Translations under genes and position numbers: made by a program
Notes under the pieces: model-generated
Seen by the model: only the letters and a program-made list of their open reading frames with translations
Told to the model about the DNA's origin: nothing
Databases searched by the model: none
Source of the DNA: Pseudomonas triclosanedens
GTDB taxonomy: Bacteria; Pseudomonadota; Gammaproteobacteria; Pseudomonadales; Pseudomonadaceae
Length of the DNA stretch: 64,000 nt
NCBI RefSeq assembly: GCF_026686735.1
Contig: NZ_CP113432.1
Coordinates: forward strand, 2,717,001 to 2,781,000
Direction: 5' to 3'
In this document: positions 46,711 to 57,500 of the stretch, piece by piece
How positions within the stretch are numbered: the stretch's first letter is position 1
How the letters are laid out: each line of letters begins with the position of its first letter

Positions 46711-46911
46711 TTACTGCTCGGGTGAGGACTCCGGGAGTTCCGCTGCCGCCTGTTGCGTCAGCCACCACTGCCGCCTTACATGCAACTGGGCGGCAAAGGC
46801 GCGGGCGGCGGCCTCGTGGGGGAAGCGCAGCGCGCGTCGTCCGAGGCGGACCTGCCAATAGGCGTGGCCGCGAAACTCAACGGCCTCGATCCTCACCTCC
46901 AGCGCCTGCAT
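46711..46911 (-). CDS. Small hypothetical protein (66 aa) overlapping the TerC-family gene
   Basis: A 66-aa basic/aromatic protein (MQALEVRIEAVEFRGHAYW..., then a WQVRLGRRALRF core). Its start lies inside the last 35 bp of the TerC-family gene in another frame, with GGAGAAT about 8 nt before the ATG. Codon use is normal for the genome. A short gene sits at this position next to the TerC homologue in P. aeruginosa as I recall (PA2548), which supports reality. Function unknown. Confidence 0.55.
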   Translation of the reverse strand: MQALEVRIEAVEFRGHAYWQVRLGRRALRFPHEAAARAFAAQLHVRRQWWLTQQAAAELPESSPEQ

Positions 46912-47920
46912 GCATATTCTCCTGGCTCACGATCTCCAGCGGTTCCTCGCCGGTACGACGTGTCTTGATCAACGATAGCAGTATGCCACCGGCGAGCAGG
47001 CCGAAGGTTACGCCAAGCGACAGGGCGGCGGGGAACTTGCCGATGAAGCCGTGGAGGAAAATCTTCGTACCGATGAACACCAGCACCAGCGCCAGAGCGT
47101 ACTTCAGGTACACGAAGCGGTGGATCATCGCCGCCAGCGAGAAGTACAGGGCACGCAGGCCGAGGATCGCGAAAATGTTCGAGGTATAGACGATGAACGG
47201 GTCCTGAGTGATAGCGAAGATCGCCGGCACACTGTCCACCGCGAACACCAGGTCGGCCAGTTCGATCAGAATCAGCGCCAGGAACAGCGGCGTGGCATAG
47301 CGCACCACCTTGCCCGAGGCGTCCGGCATGCGCACGAAGAAGTGGTGCTCATGGATCTTGTCGGTCATGCGGATGTGCTTGCGCAGGAACTTCAGCACCG
47401 GGTTGTTCGCCAAGTCCGGTTCGGCCTCATGCCTGGAGAACAGCATCTTCACGCCGCTGAACAGCAGGAAGGCGCCGAACACATACATGATCCACTCGAA
47501 CTCCTTCACCAGCGCGGCGCCCAGGCCGATCATCAGCGCGCGCATCACGATGGCGCCGAGGATGCCCCAGAACAGCACCTGGTGCTGGTAGCGGCGGGGG
47601 ATGCCGAAGAAGCCGAAGATCATCGCCATGACGAACACGTTGTCCATCGACAGCGACTGCTCGACCAGGAAGCCCGTGTAGTACTCCACCGCGCTGGTGG
47701 GGCCGAACTCGTACCAGACCCAGCCGCCGAAGGCCAGACCGCAGGCGAAGTAGCCGGCGGAAAGCATCAGGCTTTCGCGCACGCCGATCTCATGGTGATC
47801 GCGTTGCAGAACGCCCAGGTCGAGTACGAGCAGAGTGATGACGATGGCCAGGAAGGCCAGCCAGAACCAGGTGGCGGTTCCGAGGAATGGTTCGGTCAAA
47901 AAGGCGTGCAGAGCTGTCAT
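46877..47920 (-). CDS. TerC family integral membrane protein (Alx-like)
   Basis: A 347-aa protein with about nine membrane segments. TerC-type acidic motifs: VLDLGVLQR, EQSLSMDNVFVMAMIF, and ELADLVFAVDSVPAIFA. Members export Mn2+ or other divalent cations or load exoenzymes. The tail (residues 320-347) is Gly/Glu-rich. The start is ATG 47920 with GGGAGGGG about 5 nt upstream. I looked for a yybP-ykoY manganese riboswitch in the leader and did not see the conserved core. Confidence 0.88.
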   Translation of the reverse strand: MTALHAFLTEPFLGTATWFWLAFLAIVITLLVLDLGVLQRDHHEIGVRESLMLSAGYFACGLAFGGWVWYEFGPTSAVEYYTGFLVEQSLSMDNVFVMAMIFGFFGIPRRYQHQVLFWGILGAIVMRALMIGLGAALVKEFEWIMYVFGAFLLFSGVKMLFSRHEAEPDLANNPVLKFLRKHIRMTDKIHEHHFFVRMPDASGKVVRYATPLFLALILIELADLVFAVDSVPAIFAITQDPFIVYTSNIFAILGLRALYFSLAAMIHRFVYLKYALALVLVFIGTKIFLHGFIGKFPAALSLGVTFGLLAGGILLSLIKTRRTGEEPLEIVSQENMHAGAGGEDRGR

Positions 47921-48334
47921 GTGGCCCCTCCCTTAGTGTCGTTGTCGAAAGTGACTCCGACATGGCGGTTGGCGACCGTCAGAGGGGCCCGGCGTCACAG
48001 GCGAAACATAGCAGAGCGGCGTAATGCTGGAAAAACGACGCTCGTAACAAATTCCTACGGATCAGGACATATATAAGAGTAGTCCTGCCTTGCTCAGGGA
48101 TTCACTGAACGGCAGACGATGGCGCGGCTCTCACCCCAGGGCAGGCGCACAGCGAAGCGGGGCGGCTGCTCGCCCGCCTGGCGCCGAGCTGCCTGGCAAG
48201 CGCTTCGGCTGCACGCCGGAGAATGGCCTGGTGCCCTGGCAATACGGGCAAGGCCGCTTGCCCGGCCACCACATGCGCCTGCAACCGGCGTGTTTCGATG
48301 CGCAGGTCGGGGCGCGGCTCGCCCCCGCCGAGGG
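47921..48334. other. Intergenic region, no supported gene
   Basis: About 410 bp between two minus-strand genes. The segment 48090-48341 is open on several frames with GC-rich codons but no ribosome binding site and no recognisable homology; it may be a decayed end of a gene. The TerC promoter must lie in the left part. Confidence 0.35.
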
Positions 48335-49717
48335 TCAGTAGACCCACACCTCGACACGGCGGTTCTTCACCCGGCCGTCCGTGTCGCTGTTCGCCGCCAC
48401 CGGCAGTGCGGCACCCATCCCGCTGATCTCGCGGAACATCACCCCATCCTTGGCCAGCTCGCGGCGCACCGCCATCGCCCGCAGCTTCGACAGCAGCTCC
48501 GCGCGTGCCGGGTCCTGCTTCGGATCGCCAAAGCCCACCAGCACCACCTGCTTGTTCATCTTGCCGTGCTGCTGCAAGTACGCCAGCAAGCGATCCAGAT
48601 CGCGCTGGGCCTTGTTGTCCAGCGTCGCGCTGCCCTCGCGGAAGCGGAAGTTCACCGACAGCCGCTGCGCATCACGGGCCAGCGCCTGGTAAGGCTCCGG
48701 CATGCCCGCGTTCGGCTCCATCTTCACCGCGCGCACGCGCTGACCGACGAACCCGTTCGCGCTCACCAGTGCCTGCCCCTGGTCGCCCTGGGCGAACTGC
48801 AGCAGCGCACGCGCCCAGCGATTGCTTTCCTCCGGCTTCATATAGAGGAACAGCCGGCGCGACAGCGGATAGTCCTCCGTGGCGATCAGCGCCGCAGAGG
48901 GCGGCATCGCCAGCGACTCGCCGTCGGCAATCGCCAGCGCCTTCGCCTTCTGGATCGACGACAGCCCCACGAAACCGATGCCCTGCGGGTCAGTACTCAC
49001 CTGTGCCGACAACTGATCGCTCGACTCGAAGCGCCGCGCCGTGCCGGCCAGCGCCTTGCCGTGGCTGGCCAGCACCAGCTCCTTGAAGGTATCGAAAGTG
49101 CCGGAATTATCGTCCCGCGCGTACAGATGAATCTCGCCGCCGCGTCCGCCCAGCTCCTCCCACGTCTTCACCTCGCCGGCATAGATGCGCGCCAGATTGT
49201 CCGACGTCAGCTCCGTCAGCGGGTTGGCCGGATTCACGATGATCGCCAGGCCGTCGATACCGATGATGTGCTCGGCCTTCGCGCTGCGCAGGTTGCCCGA
49301 GGCCGACAGCCCGGCGGCCTCCGCGTCCTTGATGGGGCGCGATGCCGCGGCGAGTTCCGCGCTGTTGTCCTTCAACGCAACAAAGCCGGTGCTCGAACCG
49401 TGTGCGGCCAGCTCCACGATGGCTTCCCGGCCATTGGCCGAACGGCCGCGAATGCGCTGCTCGTTATCCGCCTTGCCCGGCTCGCTGCTCACCTCGCTGA
49501 AACCTTCCTCCACCATCAGGCCCTTCACCAGCTCCGGCAGCAGGTGCGCGCCGATGGTATTCGAACCCTGGATGCGCAACACCGGCTCACCGCCTTGCGA
49601 GGATGGGAGGGCGGCGAAGGCCTGCCAGGGGAACGCATAGCAGGCGAAACCGATGACCAGCCAGGCAATGGTGATGGGCCAGGCTTCCGCGCCACGCCGG
49701 GGCGACTCGTGCAACAT
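48335..49717 (-). CDS. PstS-like substrate-binding protein fused to OmpA-like domain
   Basis: A 460-aa exported protein. N-terminal signal or anchor (residues 15-36). Residues 40-300 form a phosphate-binding-protein (PstS) type domain: RIQGSNTIGAHLLPELVKG, HGSSTGF, RDDNSGTFDTFKELVL, TDPQGIGFVGLS. Residues 340-460 are an OmpA-C-like peptidoglycan-binding domain with NFRFREGSATLDNKAQRDLDRL and NRRVEVWVY. The fusion suggests a cell-wall-anchored periplasmic binding protein for an anion, or a sensor; no permease genes accompany it. Start at 49717 is the likely one. Confidence 0.82.
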   Translation of the reverse strand: MLHESPRRGAEAWPITIAWLVIGFACYAFPWQAFAALPSSQGGEPVLRIQGSNTIGAHLLPELVKGLMVEEGFSEVSSEPGKADNEQRIRGRSANGREAIVELAAHGSSTGFVALKDNSAELAAASRPIKDAEAAGLSASGNLRSAKAEHIIGIDGLAIIVNPANPLTELTSDNLARIYAGEVKTWEELGGRGGEIHLYARDDNSGTFDTFKELVLASHGKALAGTARRFESSDQLSAQVSTDPQGIGFVGLSSIQKAKALAIADGESLAMPPSAALIATEDYPLSRRLFLYMKPEESNRWARALLQFAQGDQGQALVSANGFVGQRVRAVKMEPNAGMPEPYQALARDAQRLSVNFRFREGSATLDNKAQRDLDRLLAYLQQHGKMNKQVVLVGFGDPKQDPARAELLSKLRAMAVRRELAKDGVMFREISGMGAALPVAANSDTDGRVKNRRVEVWVY

Positions 49718-50566
49718 GAAACGACTTCCCTGAAAGGTTTGCGATGCGCGGCAGCGTAAGACGGAAAGGTTTCAGATAAGTGACGGCCCACCGAGCCGGC
49801 GGTCACGCCGTTGCAGAGCGGCGTCCGGTACCCCGGCGTGGCGCAGGACCGGAGGTTCCGCGCAGCATTGGCCAATCGTCCGGCTTGCCGGGCGGCAACC
49901 TTCACGCTGGGCGTCGGCAGGGGCGTGATGAAAGGCGCGAAGAAAGCAGGCAGCGGCATCGCCTGGCCAGCGCGCGATACGCAAGCCTGCTGATTTTATT
50001 GAGTTCTACCGACCGAAAAGAGGAGGGGACGACAGCGCCATTCAAGTTGGCGAACTTCTGAATAGGGAATATTCCTGCGAGTATCTCGGGATTCGCTGGG
50101 TTTCTGAGGAAGAGCGCCTTCATAGCATGGGCTCATCGAATTGTGTGAGCCATTTAATATGTTCAGCCGCCTCTGGAGAGGTCCCAACAACCAGCTCCCC
50201 AGACTCGTTGTTCGCCTTCCTTTCACCTTCTTCAACGTTCGCCGCAGCAACCGCGCGCCCATCTTCGGGCCACGCAAGGGCGATGCCCGGCCCTTCTTCT
50301 CCAATGGCCGGGCGCTAGGCGGCAAAAGCCGCGTGCGCCAGCCCGAGGCCGAAGCCTACCTCCGGCTGCTCGCACACACCCGCAACCGTTTCCGCTGGCA
50401 CAAGGCCCGCGCAAAGGTCTGCTTCTGCTTCCCCTACACGCGTTCGAGCCCCGCCGAGGCGGCACAGCCCTGCCGATTCGGGCCGTACCCCTCCAGACTC
50501 TCGCGGCGACTCAGGCAACCAGCCGGCTAGAAACCCTCACCCCCCTTCAACCTTTCCTTTGCACCA
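49718..50566. other. Long region without a convincing gene
   Basis: About 850 bp. It contains the upstream control region of the PstS-OmpA gene and the palindrome TTGCC-GGGC-GGCAA (49885-49898). An ORF at 50141-50530 is Arg/Pro-rich with atypical codon use and no family resemblance; I do not call it. Composition changes near 50000-50200 (more AT-rich), hinting at an inserted or decayed segment. Confidence 0.35.
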
Positions 50567-51065
50567 GTGCGCGCAGCACCAGCTCGCGTCAGGAGTATCT
50601 CAGGACTAGAGGCCGCCCAGCACTCGAACGAGCCGGCCCTGCGCATCGAGCCGGCTGCACTGTCGCTGGTATTGCCGGTGAAGCTGACGCTGGCCCGGGG
50701 TCAATGCCGACATCTATGCGCTGATCGCGGCGGAGCTGCAGCGGCGCCTGGGACGGACCGTCCCCGAGTGCCGTGAACAGGCTCGCCAGTTGTTCACCCG
50801 GCTTGCGCCGGTGTATCTGGAGCGTGTCAAGGCTCAGTTGCCGCGCGCCGGCACGAATTACCGCGTGCTGCGGCTGGACGCCGATCTGTTCGCCTTCAGC
50901 TCCAGCGAGGGCAGCCTGTTCGAATTCGACGGTGATGGCCTGACGCTGCGTCAGAACAGTGTCGTCTGGTTCGGCCAGGGCAAGCTGCTGGGCCAGGAGT
51001 ACCCGCTGAAAGTCGCGTACTTCGAGCCGAAAGTGAGCGAGCTGCTGGCACCGGCCACGCCCTGA
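50567..51065 (+). pseudogene. Frameshifted remnant of an unidentified gene
   Basis: Good coding sequence (VNADIYALIAAELQRRLGR ... LDADLFAFSSSEGSLFEFDGDG) runs from 50700 to the stop at 51065 but has no credible start and meets an in-frame TGA at 50685. Upstream coding-like sequence (LRIEPAALSLVLPVKLTLARG) is in the neighbouring frame up to 50700, so a single-base shift near 50690-50700 would join them. The N-terminus before about 50610 has poor codon use. Not recognised; possibly a small protein of about 140 aa. Could be a sequencing error in GC-rich GGCCCGGGG. Confidence 0.45.
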
Positions 51066-51087
51066 CCGGCAAGCGAAGCGCATGGAA

Positions 51088-51112
51088 AAAGGCTGCGAGT
51101 GCAGCCTTTCTT
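51088..51112 (+). terminator. Bidirectional terminator between remnant and xthA
   Basis: AAAGGCTGC-GAGT-GCAGCCTTT followed by CTT, serving the minus-strand xthA as well (20 nt past its stop). Confidence 0.75.
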
Positions 51113-51131
51113 CTGGGCGGGTGTTTCCTGC

Positions 51132-51944
51132 TCAGCTCAGGCGGAGCCAGATCGGCGCGTGGTCCGATGGTTTTTCCATGCCGCGGATGTCGTAGTCCAC
51201 GCCGGTGTCGGCGATGCGGCTGCGCAGCGCTTCGGAGGCGAGGATGACGTCGATGCGCAGGCCGCGCTTGGGCTGGTCTTCGAATCCGCGGCTGCGGTAG
51301 TCGAACCAACTGAAACGGTCGTTCACCTCGGGGTTGAGCAGGCGGAAGCTGTCCACCAGGCCCCAGTTCTTCAGGCGGGCCAGCCACTCGCGCTCTTCCG
51401 GCAGGAAGCTGCACTTGCCGGTCTTCAGCCAGCGCTTGCGGTTCTCTTCACCGATGCCGATGTCGCAGTCTTCGGGCGAGATGTTGATGTCGCCCATCAC
51501 CACCAGCGGCTGGCTGGGCTGGAAGCGGCTTTCCAGCAGGGCTTGCAGGTCGGCGTAGAAACGCTGCTTGGCCGGGAATTTCACCGGATGGTCGCGGTTT
51601 TCGCCCTGGGGGAAGTAGCCGTTCATCACAGTTACTGGCTGGCCCTGGGCATCCTTGAAGGTGCCCCAGATGAAGCGCCGCTGCGACTCTTCACCGTCGT
51701 TGGGGAAGCCGCGCTGCAGTTCCAGCGGCTCCTGGCGCGAGAGCAGGGCGACGCCGTAGTGGCCTTTCTGTCCGTGGTAGTGCACGTGATAGCCGAGGGC
51801 TTCGATTTCCGCCTGGGGGAACTGGTCGTCGGCGACCTTGGTTTCCTGCAGGCCGATCACATCCGGCTGATGACGTTCGATGACGGCCTGCAGTTGGTGG
51901 GGACGTGCTCGCAAGCCATTGATATTGAAGGAGACGATTTTCAT
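51132..51944 (-). CDS. xthA: Exodeoxyribonuclease III
   Basis: A 270-aa EEP-fold AP endonuclease/3'-5' exonuclease for base-excision repair. Motifs: [27 protein letters not shown] with the metal Glu, [39 protein letters not shown] and [10 protein letters not shown]. Length and motif spacing match XthA. The start at 51944 is fixed by the family N-terminus; the longer frame lacks any binding site. It diverges from the GNAT gene (129-bp gap). Counterpart of PA2545. Confidence 0.95.
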   Translation of the reverse strand: MKIVSFNINGLRARPHQLQAVIERHQPDVIGLQETKVADDQFPQAEIEALGYHVHYHGQKGHYGVALLSRQEPLELQRGFPNDGEESQRRFIWGTFKDAQGQPVTVMNGYFPQGENRDHPVKFPAKQRFYADLQALLESRFQPSQPLVVMGDINISPEDCDIGIGEENRKRWLKTGKCSFLPEEREWLARLKNWGLVDSFRLLNPEVNDRFSWFDYRSRGFEDQPKRGLRIDVILASEALRSRIADTGVDYDIRGMEKPSDHAPIWLRLS

Positions 51945-52073
51945 CCAGGACGCCCTCGCAAAAATCACGATGCTAGCCCAAGGCGGTGAATCCTGGCGAC
52001 CCCGATGGCTCGCTGCTAGTGTTCCGCAGTGGGATGCCGACCATAACAAGAGACCATAAGAATAGGGGGCTGC

Positions 52074-52721
52074 ATGCCTGATACCGTTGCCGAAGTCCGG
52101 CTGCTCGACAGCGGCTACAGCCGCGAAGTCCGTTCCCTGCTTTACCACGCCTACCGACACGAGCCCACCTTCGCCTACCTGTTCGACGCCGATCGCCCCG
52201 GTTTCGACCAGCGCGTGCGCGCCACGGTGCGGGAACTGGTCAACCGGCATTTCCTCGAAGACCTGCCGGCCATCGGCCTGCTGATCGAGGAACGCCTGGT
52301 TGGCGTGGCACTGATCGCCCCGCCACAGCGCAGGCTGGACATCACCGAAAGCTGGGCCTGGCGCATGCGCATGCTGCTGACAACCGGGCTGGGCTGCACA
52401 CGGCGTTACCTGGATTATCACGCTGCGGTGCTTGGCTGCCTGCCGCCGGGCCCGTATCACATTCTGCCGCTGCTGGGCGTGCACCCGGAGTTCCAGGGCA
52501 AGCGCCTGGGCGAGCGACTGCTCGATGCGCTGCACGCCTGGTGCGCGGAGGACGGAGGTTCCCAGGGGCTGGTGCTGGATACCGGCAATGCGCGCTACCT
52601 GGAGTTCTACCAGCGGCATGGTTACCAGGAGCTGGGGGAGGTTGCGCTGGGGCCGATCCGCGAGCATGTGCTGTTTCATCCCAACCCGCGCCCGGAGGCA
52701 TCCCTGGCGGGCGGCGGCTAG
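52074..52721 (+). CDS. GNAT family N-acetyltransferase
   Basis: A 215-aa GNAT protein. The acetyl-CoA motif is [25 protein letters not shown] near residues 135-155 and the C-terminal [20 protein letters not shown] follows. The N-terminal region is longer than in minimal GNATs. It acetylates an unknown amine or peptide. GGGGG lies before the ATG. The tamA gene follows after 57 bp. Counterpart of PA2544 by order. Confidence 0.85.
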   Translation: MPDTVAEVRLLDSGYSREVRSLLYHAYRHEPTFAYLFDADRPGFDQRVRATVRELVNRHFLEDLPAIGLLIEERLVGVALIAPPQRRLDITESWAWRMRMLLTTGLGCTRRYLDYHAAVLGCLPPGPYHILPLLGVHPEFQGKRLGERLLDALHAWCAEDGGSQGLVLDTGNARYLEFYQRHGYQELGEVALGPIREHVLFHPNPRPEASLAGGG

Positions 52722-52778
52722 CGGGCTACAGCCCTTGCGCGGGCCTTTCGTGGATTTCCCGTGCTAGCATTTCGCGCC

Positions 52779-54515
52779 ATGAGAGTTGTCCAAGGATTGC
52801 TTGGGCTGCTGCTGGTCATGGCGCTTTGTCTGCGGATGGCGCTGGCGGCGGAGGCCCGGCTCGACGTACGAATCACCCCCGCCAACGCTGCGCTCAAGGC
52901 CAACATCGAGGCCTACGTGGGCAGCCTTGGCGAGCGTGACGAGGCGGCGTTGCGGCGCATGCGGCGCACCACCGAAGAACAGGCACGCAAGGCCGCACAG
53001 GCGCTTGGCTACTACCAGGCGCGCATTCGCAGCCGGGTGCGTGACGAGCAGCCGCCCACCCTGCGCCTCAATGTGACGCCGGGCGAACCGGCGCGCCTGC
53101 GCAACGTGACCGTCCGCGTGGAAGGGCCGGCGGCGAGGCTCAAGAGCTTTCGCATACCGGGTGGCGATGCCCTCAAGCCCGGCGCGCAGCTCAACCACGG
53201 CGCCTACGAGGATGCCAAGCGGCTGATCCAGAATCAGGCGTCGCGCTTTGGCTTCTTCAGTGGGCAGTTCACCCGGCAGCAATTGCGTGTCGACCCTGCC
53301 GCCGGCGTCGCCGACATCGAGCTGGTGTATGTCAGCGGGCCGCGTTCCACCCTCGGCAAGGTGCAATTCAGCGGCGACTACCCGTTCGACGATGAGCTCC
53401 TGCAACGCATGGTGCCGTTCAAGGACGGCACGCCCTACGATTCGGAACTGATCGCCGACCTGAACCAGTCGCTGCAATCGAGCGGCTACTTCGATGGCGT
53501 GCGCGTCGATGCCGCGCCGTCGCAGAGCAACAAGAGCAACGCCGACGTGATCCCGGTTAACGTCCATCTGCAAGTGCGCAAGCCGCGCACGATGGGCCTG
53601 GGCCTTGGTTTCTCCACCGACGTCGGGCCGCGCGCGCGGGCCACCTGGACGCGCCACTGGGTCAACCCCCAGGGGCATAGCCTGGGCTGGGAGGCGGAGC
53701 TTTCCGCGCCACGGCAGAATATCGGCGCCTGGTACGAAGTCCCCCTGGACCCGCCGCTGACCGACAAGCTGCGCTTCACCAGCGGCTACCAGTACGAAGA
53801 CCTGGTGGACACCGAGAGCAAGCTGCTCACCCTCGGCGGCGAGTGGCACCACAAGCTCGACAGCGGCTGGCAGCGGGTCGTCTCGCTGAACTGGCAGCGC
53901 GAGGAATACAAGCTGGGCGACGACTCTGGCCTGAGCAGCTTCCTGATGCCGGGCATCGGTTACTCGATTCTCCAGGCGGACAACAAGATCGACCCCAGCC
54001 ACGGCTATCGCCTGCAATTCGAAGTCAAGGGCGCCAAGCAGGGGCTGCTGGCCGATGCCGACGTCGCCCACGTCAATGCGATGGCCAAGGGCCTGACCAG
54101 CTTCTGGGGCGGCCAGCGCCTGCTCGGCCGGATCCAGCTCGGCGGCATCGCCACCAGCGACTACTCGTCGATCCCGCCATCGCTGCGCTTCTTCGCTGGC
54201 GGCGACCAGAGCGTGCGCGGCTACGACTACCAGACGCTGTCGCCGAAGAACTCCGATGGCGACCGCATCGGCGGGCGCTACATGGTCGCCGGGAGCGTCG
54301 AGTACCAGTACCCCATCGCCGAGCGCTGGCGCCTGGCGGCGTTCGTCGACCAGGGCAATGCCTTCAATTCGCTGGACTTCCCGTCGATCAAGACCGGCGT
54401 GGGCATCGGCGTGCGCTGGATTTCCCCGGTTGGCCCGCTGCGCCTGGACCTCGCCGACGGCCTGGATGAGGACGGTGGCATCCGTATTCACTTCTCGATG
54501 GGGCCTGAACTGTGA
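52779..54515 (+). CDS. tamA: Translocation and assembly module outer-membrane protein TamA
   Basis: A 578-aa Omp85-family protein. Signal peptide residues 1-23 (LLLVMALCLRMALA-AE), three POTRA domains (about residues 25-270), then a 16-strand barrel with a VRGYDYQTLSPKN loop and typical C-terminal IRIHFSMGPEL. It inserts autotransporters and other barrels together with TamB and helps outer-membrane lipid transport. Start ATG 52779; a GTG 18 nt earlier (52761) is possible, with no good site for either. Its stop overlaps the tamB GTG. Confidence 0.92.
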   Translation: MRVVQGLLGLLLVMALCLRMALAAEARLDVRITPANAALKANIEAYVGSLGERDEAALRRMRRTTEEQARKAAQALGYYQARIRSRVRDEQPPTLRLNVTPGEPARLRNVTVRVEGPAARLKSFRIPGGDALKPGAQLNHGAYEDAKRLIQNQASRFGFFSGQFTRQQLRVDPAAGVADIELVYVSGPRSTLGKVQFSGDYPFDDELLQRMVPFKDGTPYDSELIADLNQSLQSSGYFDGVRVDAAPSQSNKSNADVIPVNVHLQVRKPRTMGLGLGFSTDVGPRARATWTRHWVNPQGHSLGWEAELSAPRQNIGAWYEVPLDPPLTDKLRFTSGYQYEDLVDTESKLLTLGGEWHHKLDSGWQRVVSLNWQREEYKLGDDSGLSSFLMPGIGYSILQADNKIDPSHGYRLQFEVKGAKQGLLADADVAHVNAMAKGLTSFWGGQRLLGRIQLGGIATSDYSSIPPSLRFFAGGDQSVRGYDYQTLSPKNSDGDRIGGRYMVAGSVEYQYPIAERWRLAAFVDQGNAFNSLDFPSIKTGVGIGVRWISPVGPLRLDLADGLDEDGGIRIHFSMGPEL

Positions 54516-57500
54516 GTCGCGCAGGCTGGATGCGAACGTTGCGTGGCGTGCTGGGTGCGCTGCTGGGGCTTGTTCTGTTGCTCGTGGTGGCGCTGGCAGC
54601 GCTGCTGGGCACCGAGGCGGGCAGCCGCACGGCGCTGCGCTGGGTGCCTGGGCTGAGCGTGGAAGCCTTCAGTGGCCGGCTGGGCGCGGCATTCACCGCC
54701 AAGCGCCTGGAGTGGAGCGATGGCGCCACTCGGGTGGTGCTCGACGCGCCGGACATCGCCTGGTCGCCGAGCTGCCTGCTGCGCATGACGCTGTGCCTGG
54801 AGCGGGTGGCGGCGAACCAGGTGCTGCTGATGCTGCCACCCGGCGAGCCGGGCGAATCCACCGCGCCCATCGAGCTTCCGAGCCTCGCCTTGCCGTTGTC
54901 GCTGGAACTCGGCGATGTGCGCCTTGGGCGCCTGGTACTCGACGACCAGGAGCAACTGCGCGACGCCAACCTGGTCGCGCACTGGGATCGCGAAGGGCTG
55001 CACATCGAGTCGGCGACCCTGGCGCGTGGCGATCTGCGCCTGTCGCTCGCCGGGCTGCTGCAGCCGTCGCAGGGTTGGCCGCTGAAGGCCGAGGGGCAGC
55101 TCGAACTGCCGGCGCCGGGCGCTCAGCCGTGGTCGCTGAAGTTGCAGGTGGAAGGTGAGCTGCAAGGTCATCTCAAGCTGCAAGCGCAGAGCAGCGGTTA
55201 CCTCGCCGGCGAACTGCAGGGCGACGTGCAGCCGCTGGCGGAGAACCTGCCGGCCAGGGCGCAGGTCGTGGCCGACGGCTTCAAGGCGGACGCCTCGCTG
55301 CCCGACACCCTGACGCTGAACCAGGTGCGGCTGGATGCCAGCGGCGACCTGAAAAAGGGCTATGACATCGCAGGCGCCGCGCTGCTGCCAGCCGAGGATG
55401 CCCCGGTGGTGCTGACCTTGCGCGGCCGTGTCGACGCCCAGGGTGCCGACATCGCCGCACTCGACCTGAGCGCCGCGAAGGACCAGCGGGTGGGTGTGAG
55501 TGGCCGCCTGGACTGGCAGGAAGGCTTTGCCGCCGACGCCCGGCTGGACTGGCTGGACTTCCCCTGGCGCCGGTTGTACCCGCAGATCGACGAACCGCCG
55601 GTGAACCTGCATGGCCTCAAGGCCGAGGTGCAGTACCGCGACGGCGCCTACCTGGGCAATTTCGATGCCGCGCTGACCGGCCCGGCGGGCGCCTTCACCC
55701 TGGCCAGCCCGGTTTCGGGCAACCTGTCGGAAGTCTTCCTGCCGTCGCTGCAACTGGTGGCCGGGCAGGGCAAGGCCGAAGGACATCTGCGTCTGGCTTT
55801 CGCCGACGTTCTGAGCTGGGATGCGGCGCTGGACCTGCGCGACCTCGACCCGGCCTACTGGCTGGAGCAGATGCCCGGCCGTCTGGCCGGCCCGTTGCGC
55901 AGCCAGGGTTCGCTCAAGGGCGACGAACTGAGCCTGTCCGCGACCCTCGACCTGCAAGGGCGCCTGCGAGGCCAGCCGGCGCTGTTCAAGGCGCGCGCCG
56001 AAGGGCAGGGGCAAGCCTGGAAGGCGGATGAGCTGCTGCTGCAACTGGGCGACAACCGCATCAGCGGGCAGGCCACGCTCGACCAGCGCCTGACCGGACG
56101 GCTGGACCTGGCGCTGAACCGGCTGGGCCAACTGTGGCCGCAACTCTCCGGCCAACTGGGCGGTCGCCTGGACCTGGCCGGCAGCCTGCAAGCTCCACAG
56201 GGGCAATTGACACTGAACGGCCAGCGCGTCGCCTATGCCGAACAGAGCCTGCGCAACCTGACCCTGGATGCTCGCCTGGATGCCGCCCAGCGTGGACGGC
56301 TGGACTTGCAGGTGCAGGGCCTGCGCAGCGGCGACACCGCGCTGGGCACCCTGCGTCTGGAGGGCAGCGGCGACCGCCAGCGCCAGCAGGCGACATTGAA
56401 TCTGCAAGGCAAGCCGGTCGTCCTGGCCCTTGGGCTGGACGGCACCTGGAATGGCCGCGACTGGCGCGGACGCCTCGCCCAGGGCGACGTGCAGAGCGGC
56501 GGGCAGGACTGGCGCCTGCAACAGCCGGCGAAGCTGGAGCGCCTGGCCGATGGCCGCCTGACCCTGGGGGCACACTGCTGGGCTTCGGGGCCGGCAAGCC
56601 TGTGCGCCGATGACCAGCGCCTGCTGCCCGACCCACGCCTGCGCCTGCACTTGCGGCAATTCCCGCTGGACAGCCTGGCGCGCTGGCTGCCGGAAGACTT
56701 CGCCTGGCGCGGGCAACTGGACGGCGACGTTCAGCTGGACCTGCCGGCCAGCGGCCCGAACGGGTCGATCCTGCTCAACGCCGGCAGCGGCACGCTGCGC
56801 CTGAAAGAGCAGGACGAATGGGTGGATTTCCCCTACCAGAGCCTGCAACTGGAAAGCCGCCTGACGCCGCGCCGCATCGACACCAGCCTGCAATTCCACG
56901 GCGAACGCCTGGGCACGCTCGACGCCCAGGTGCAGCTCGACCCGCGCCCGCGCGCCAAGCCGTTGAGCGGCAGCTTCAGCCTCAACGGGCTGGACCTGTC
57001 CATCGCGCGGCCCTTCGTGCCCGCCGTGGACACGCTCAAGGGCCGCCTCAACGGCAACGGGCGGATTTCCGGCGGCCTGCTGGCGCCACGGGTGGATGGC
57101 GACCTGCGCCTGAGCGATGGCGAAATTTCCGGCGGCGACCTGCCGACCCGCCTGGAGCATTTGCAGGTGGACGCACGAATCGCCGGCGAACAGGTGGACC
57201 TCAGCGGCAACTGGACCGCCGGCGGACATGGCAGCGGCAACCTGTCCGGGCGCATCGCCTGGAGCAACGCGCTGGATGTGGACCTGAACATCCGCGGCAA
57301 CCGCCTGCCGGTGACTGTCGACCCCTACGCGGAGCTGGAAGTGGAGCCGGACCTGGCGATCCGCATGGCCGGCGAGCGCCTGGCGATTTCCGGCACGGTG
57401 CAGGTGCCCAGCGGCGCGATCACCATCCGCCAACTGCCGCCCTCGACGGTGAAGGTTTCCGATGACACGGTGGTGGTCGGCCAGCAACAGGAGCAGAAAA

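Noticed and set aside
47921..48080. yybP-ykoY manganese riboswitch before the TerC-family gene
   Set aside because: The leader has GC-rich hairpin potential but lacks the conserved core loops; not called.
48090..48347. Overlapping ORFs on both strands between the TerC-family gene and the PstS-OmpA gene
   Set aside because: Open frames expected in GC-rich DNA; no ribosome binding site and no homology recognised.
50141..50530. 130-codon plus-strand ORF
   Set aside because: Arg/Pro-rich with atypical codon use, no signature and no good start site.
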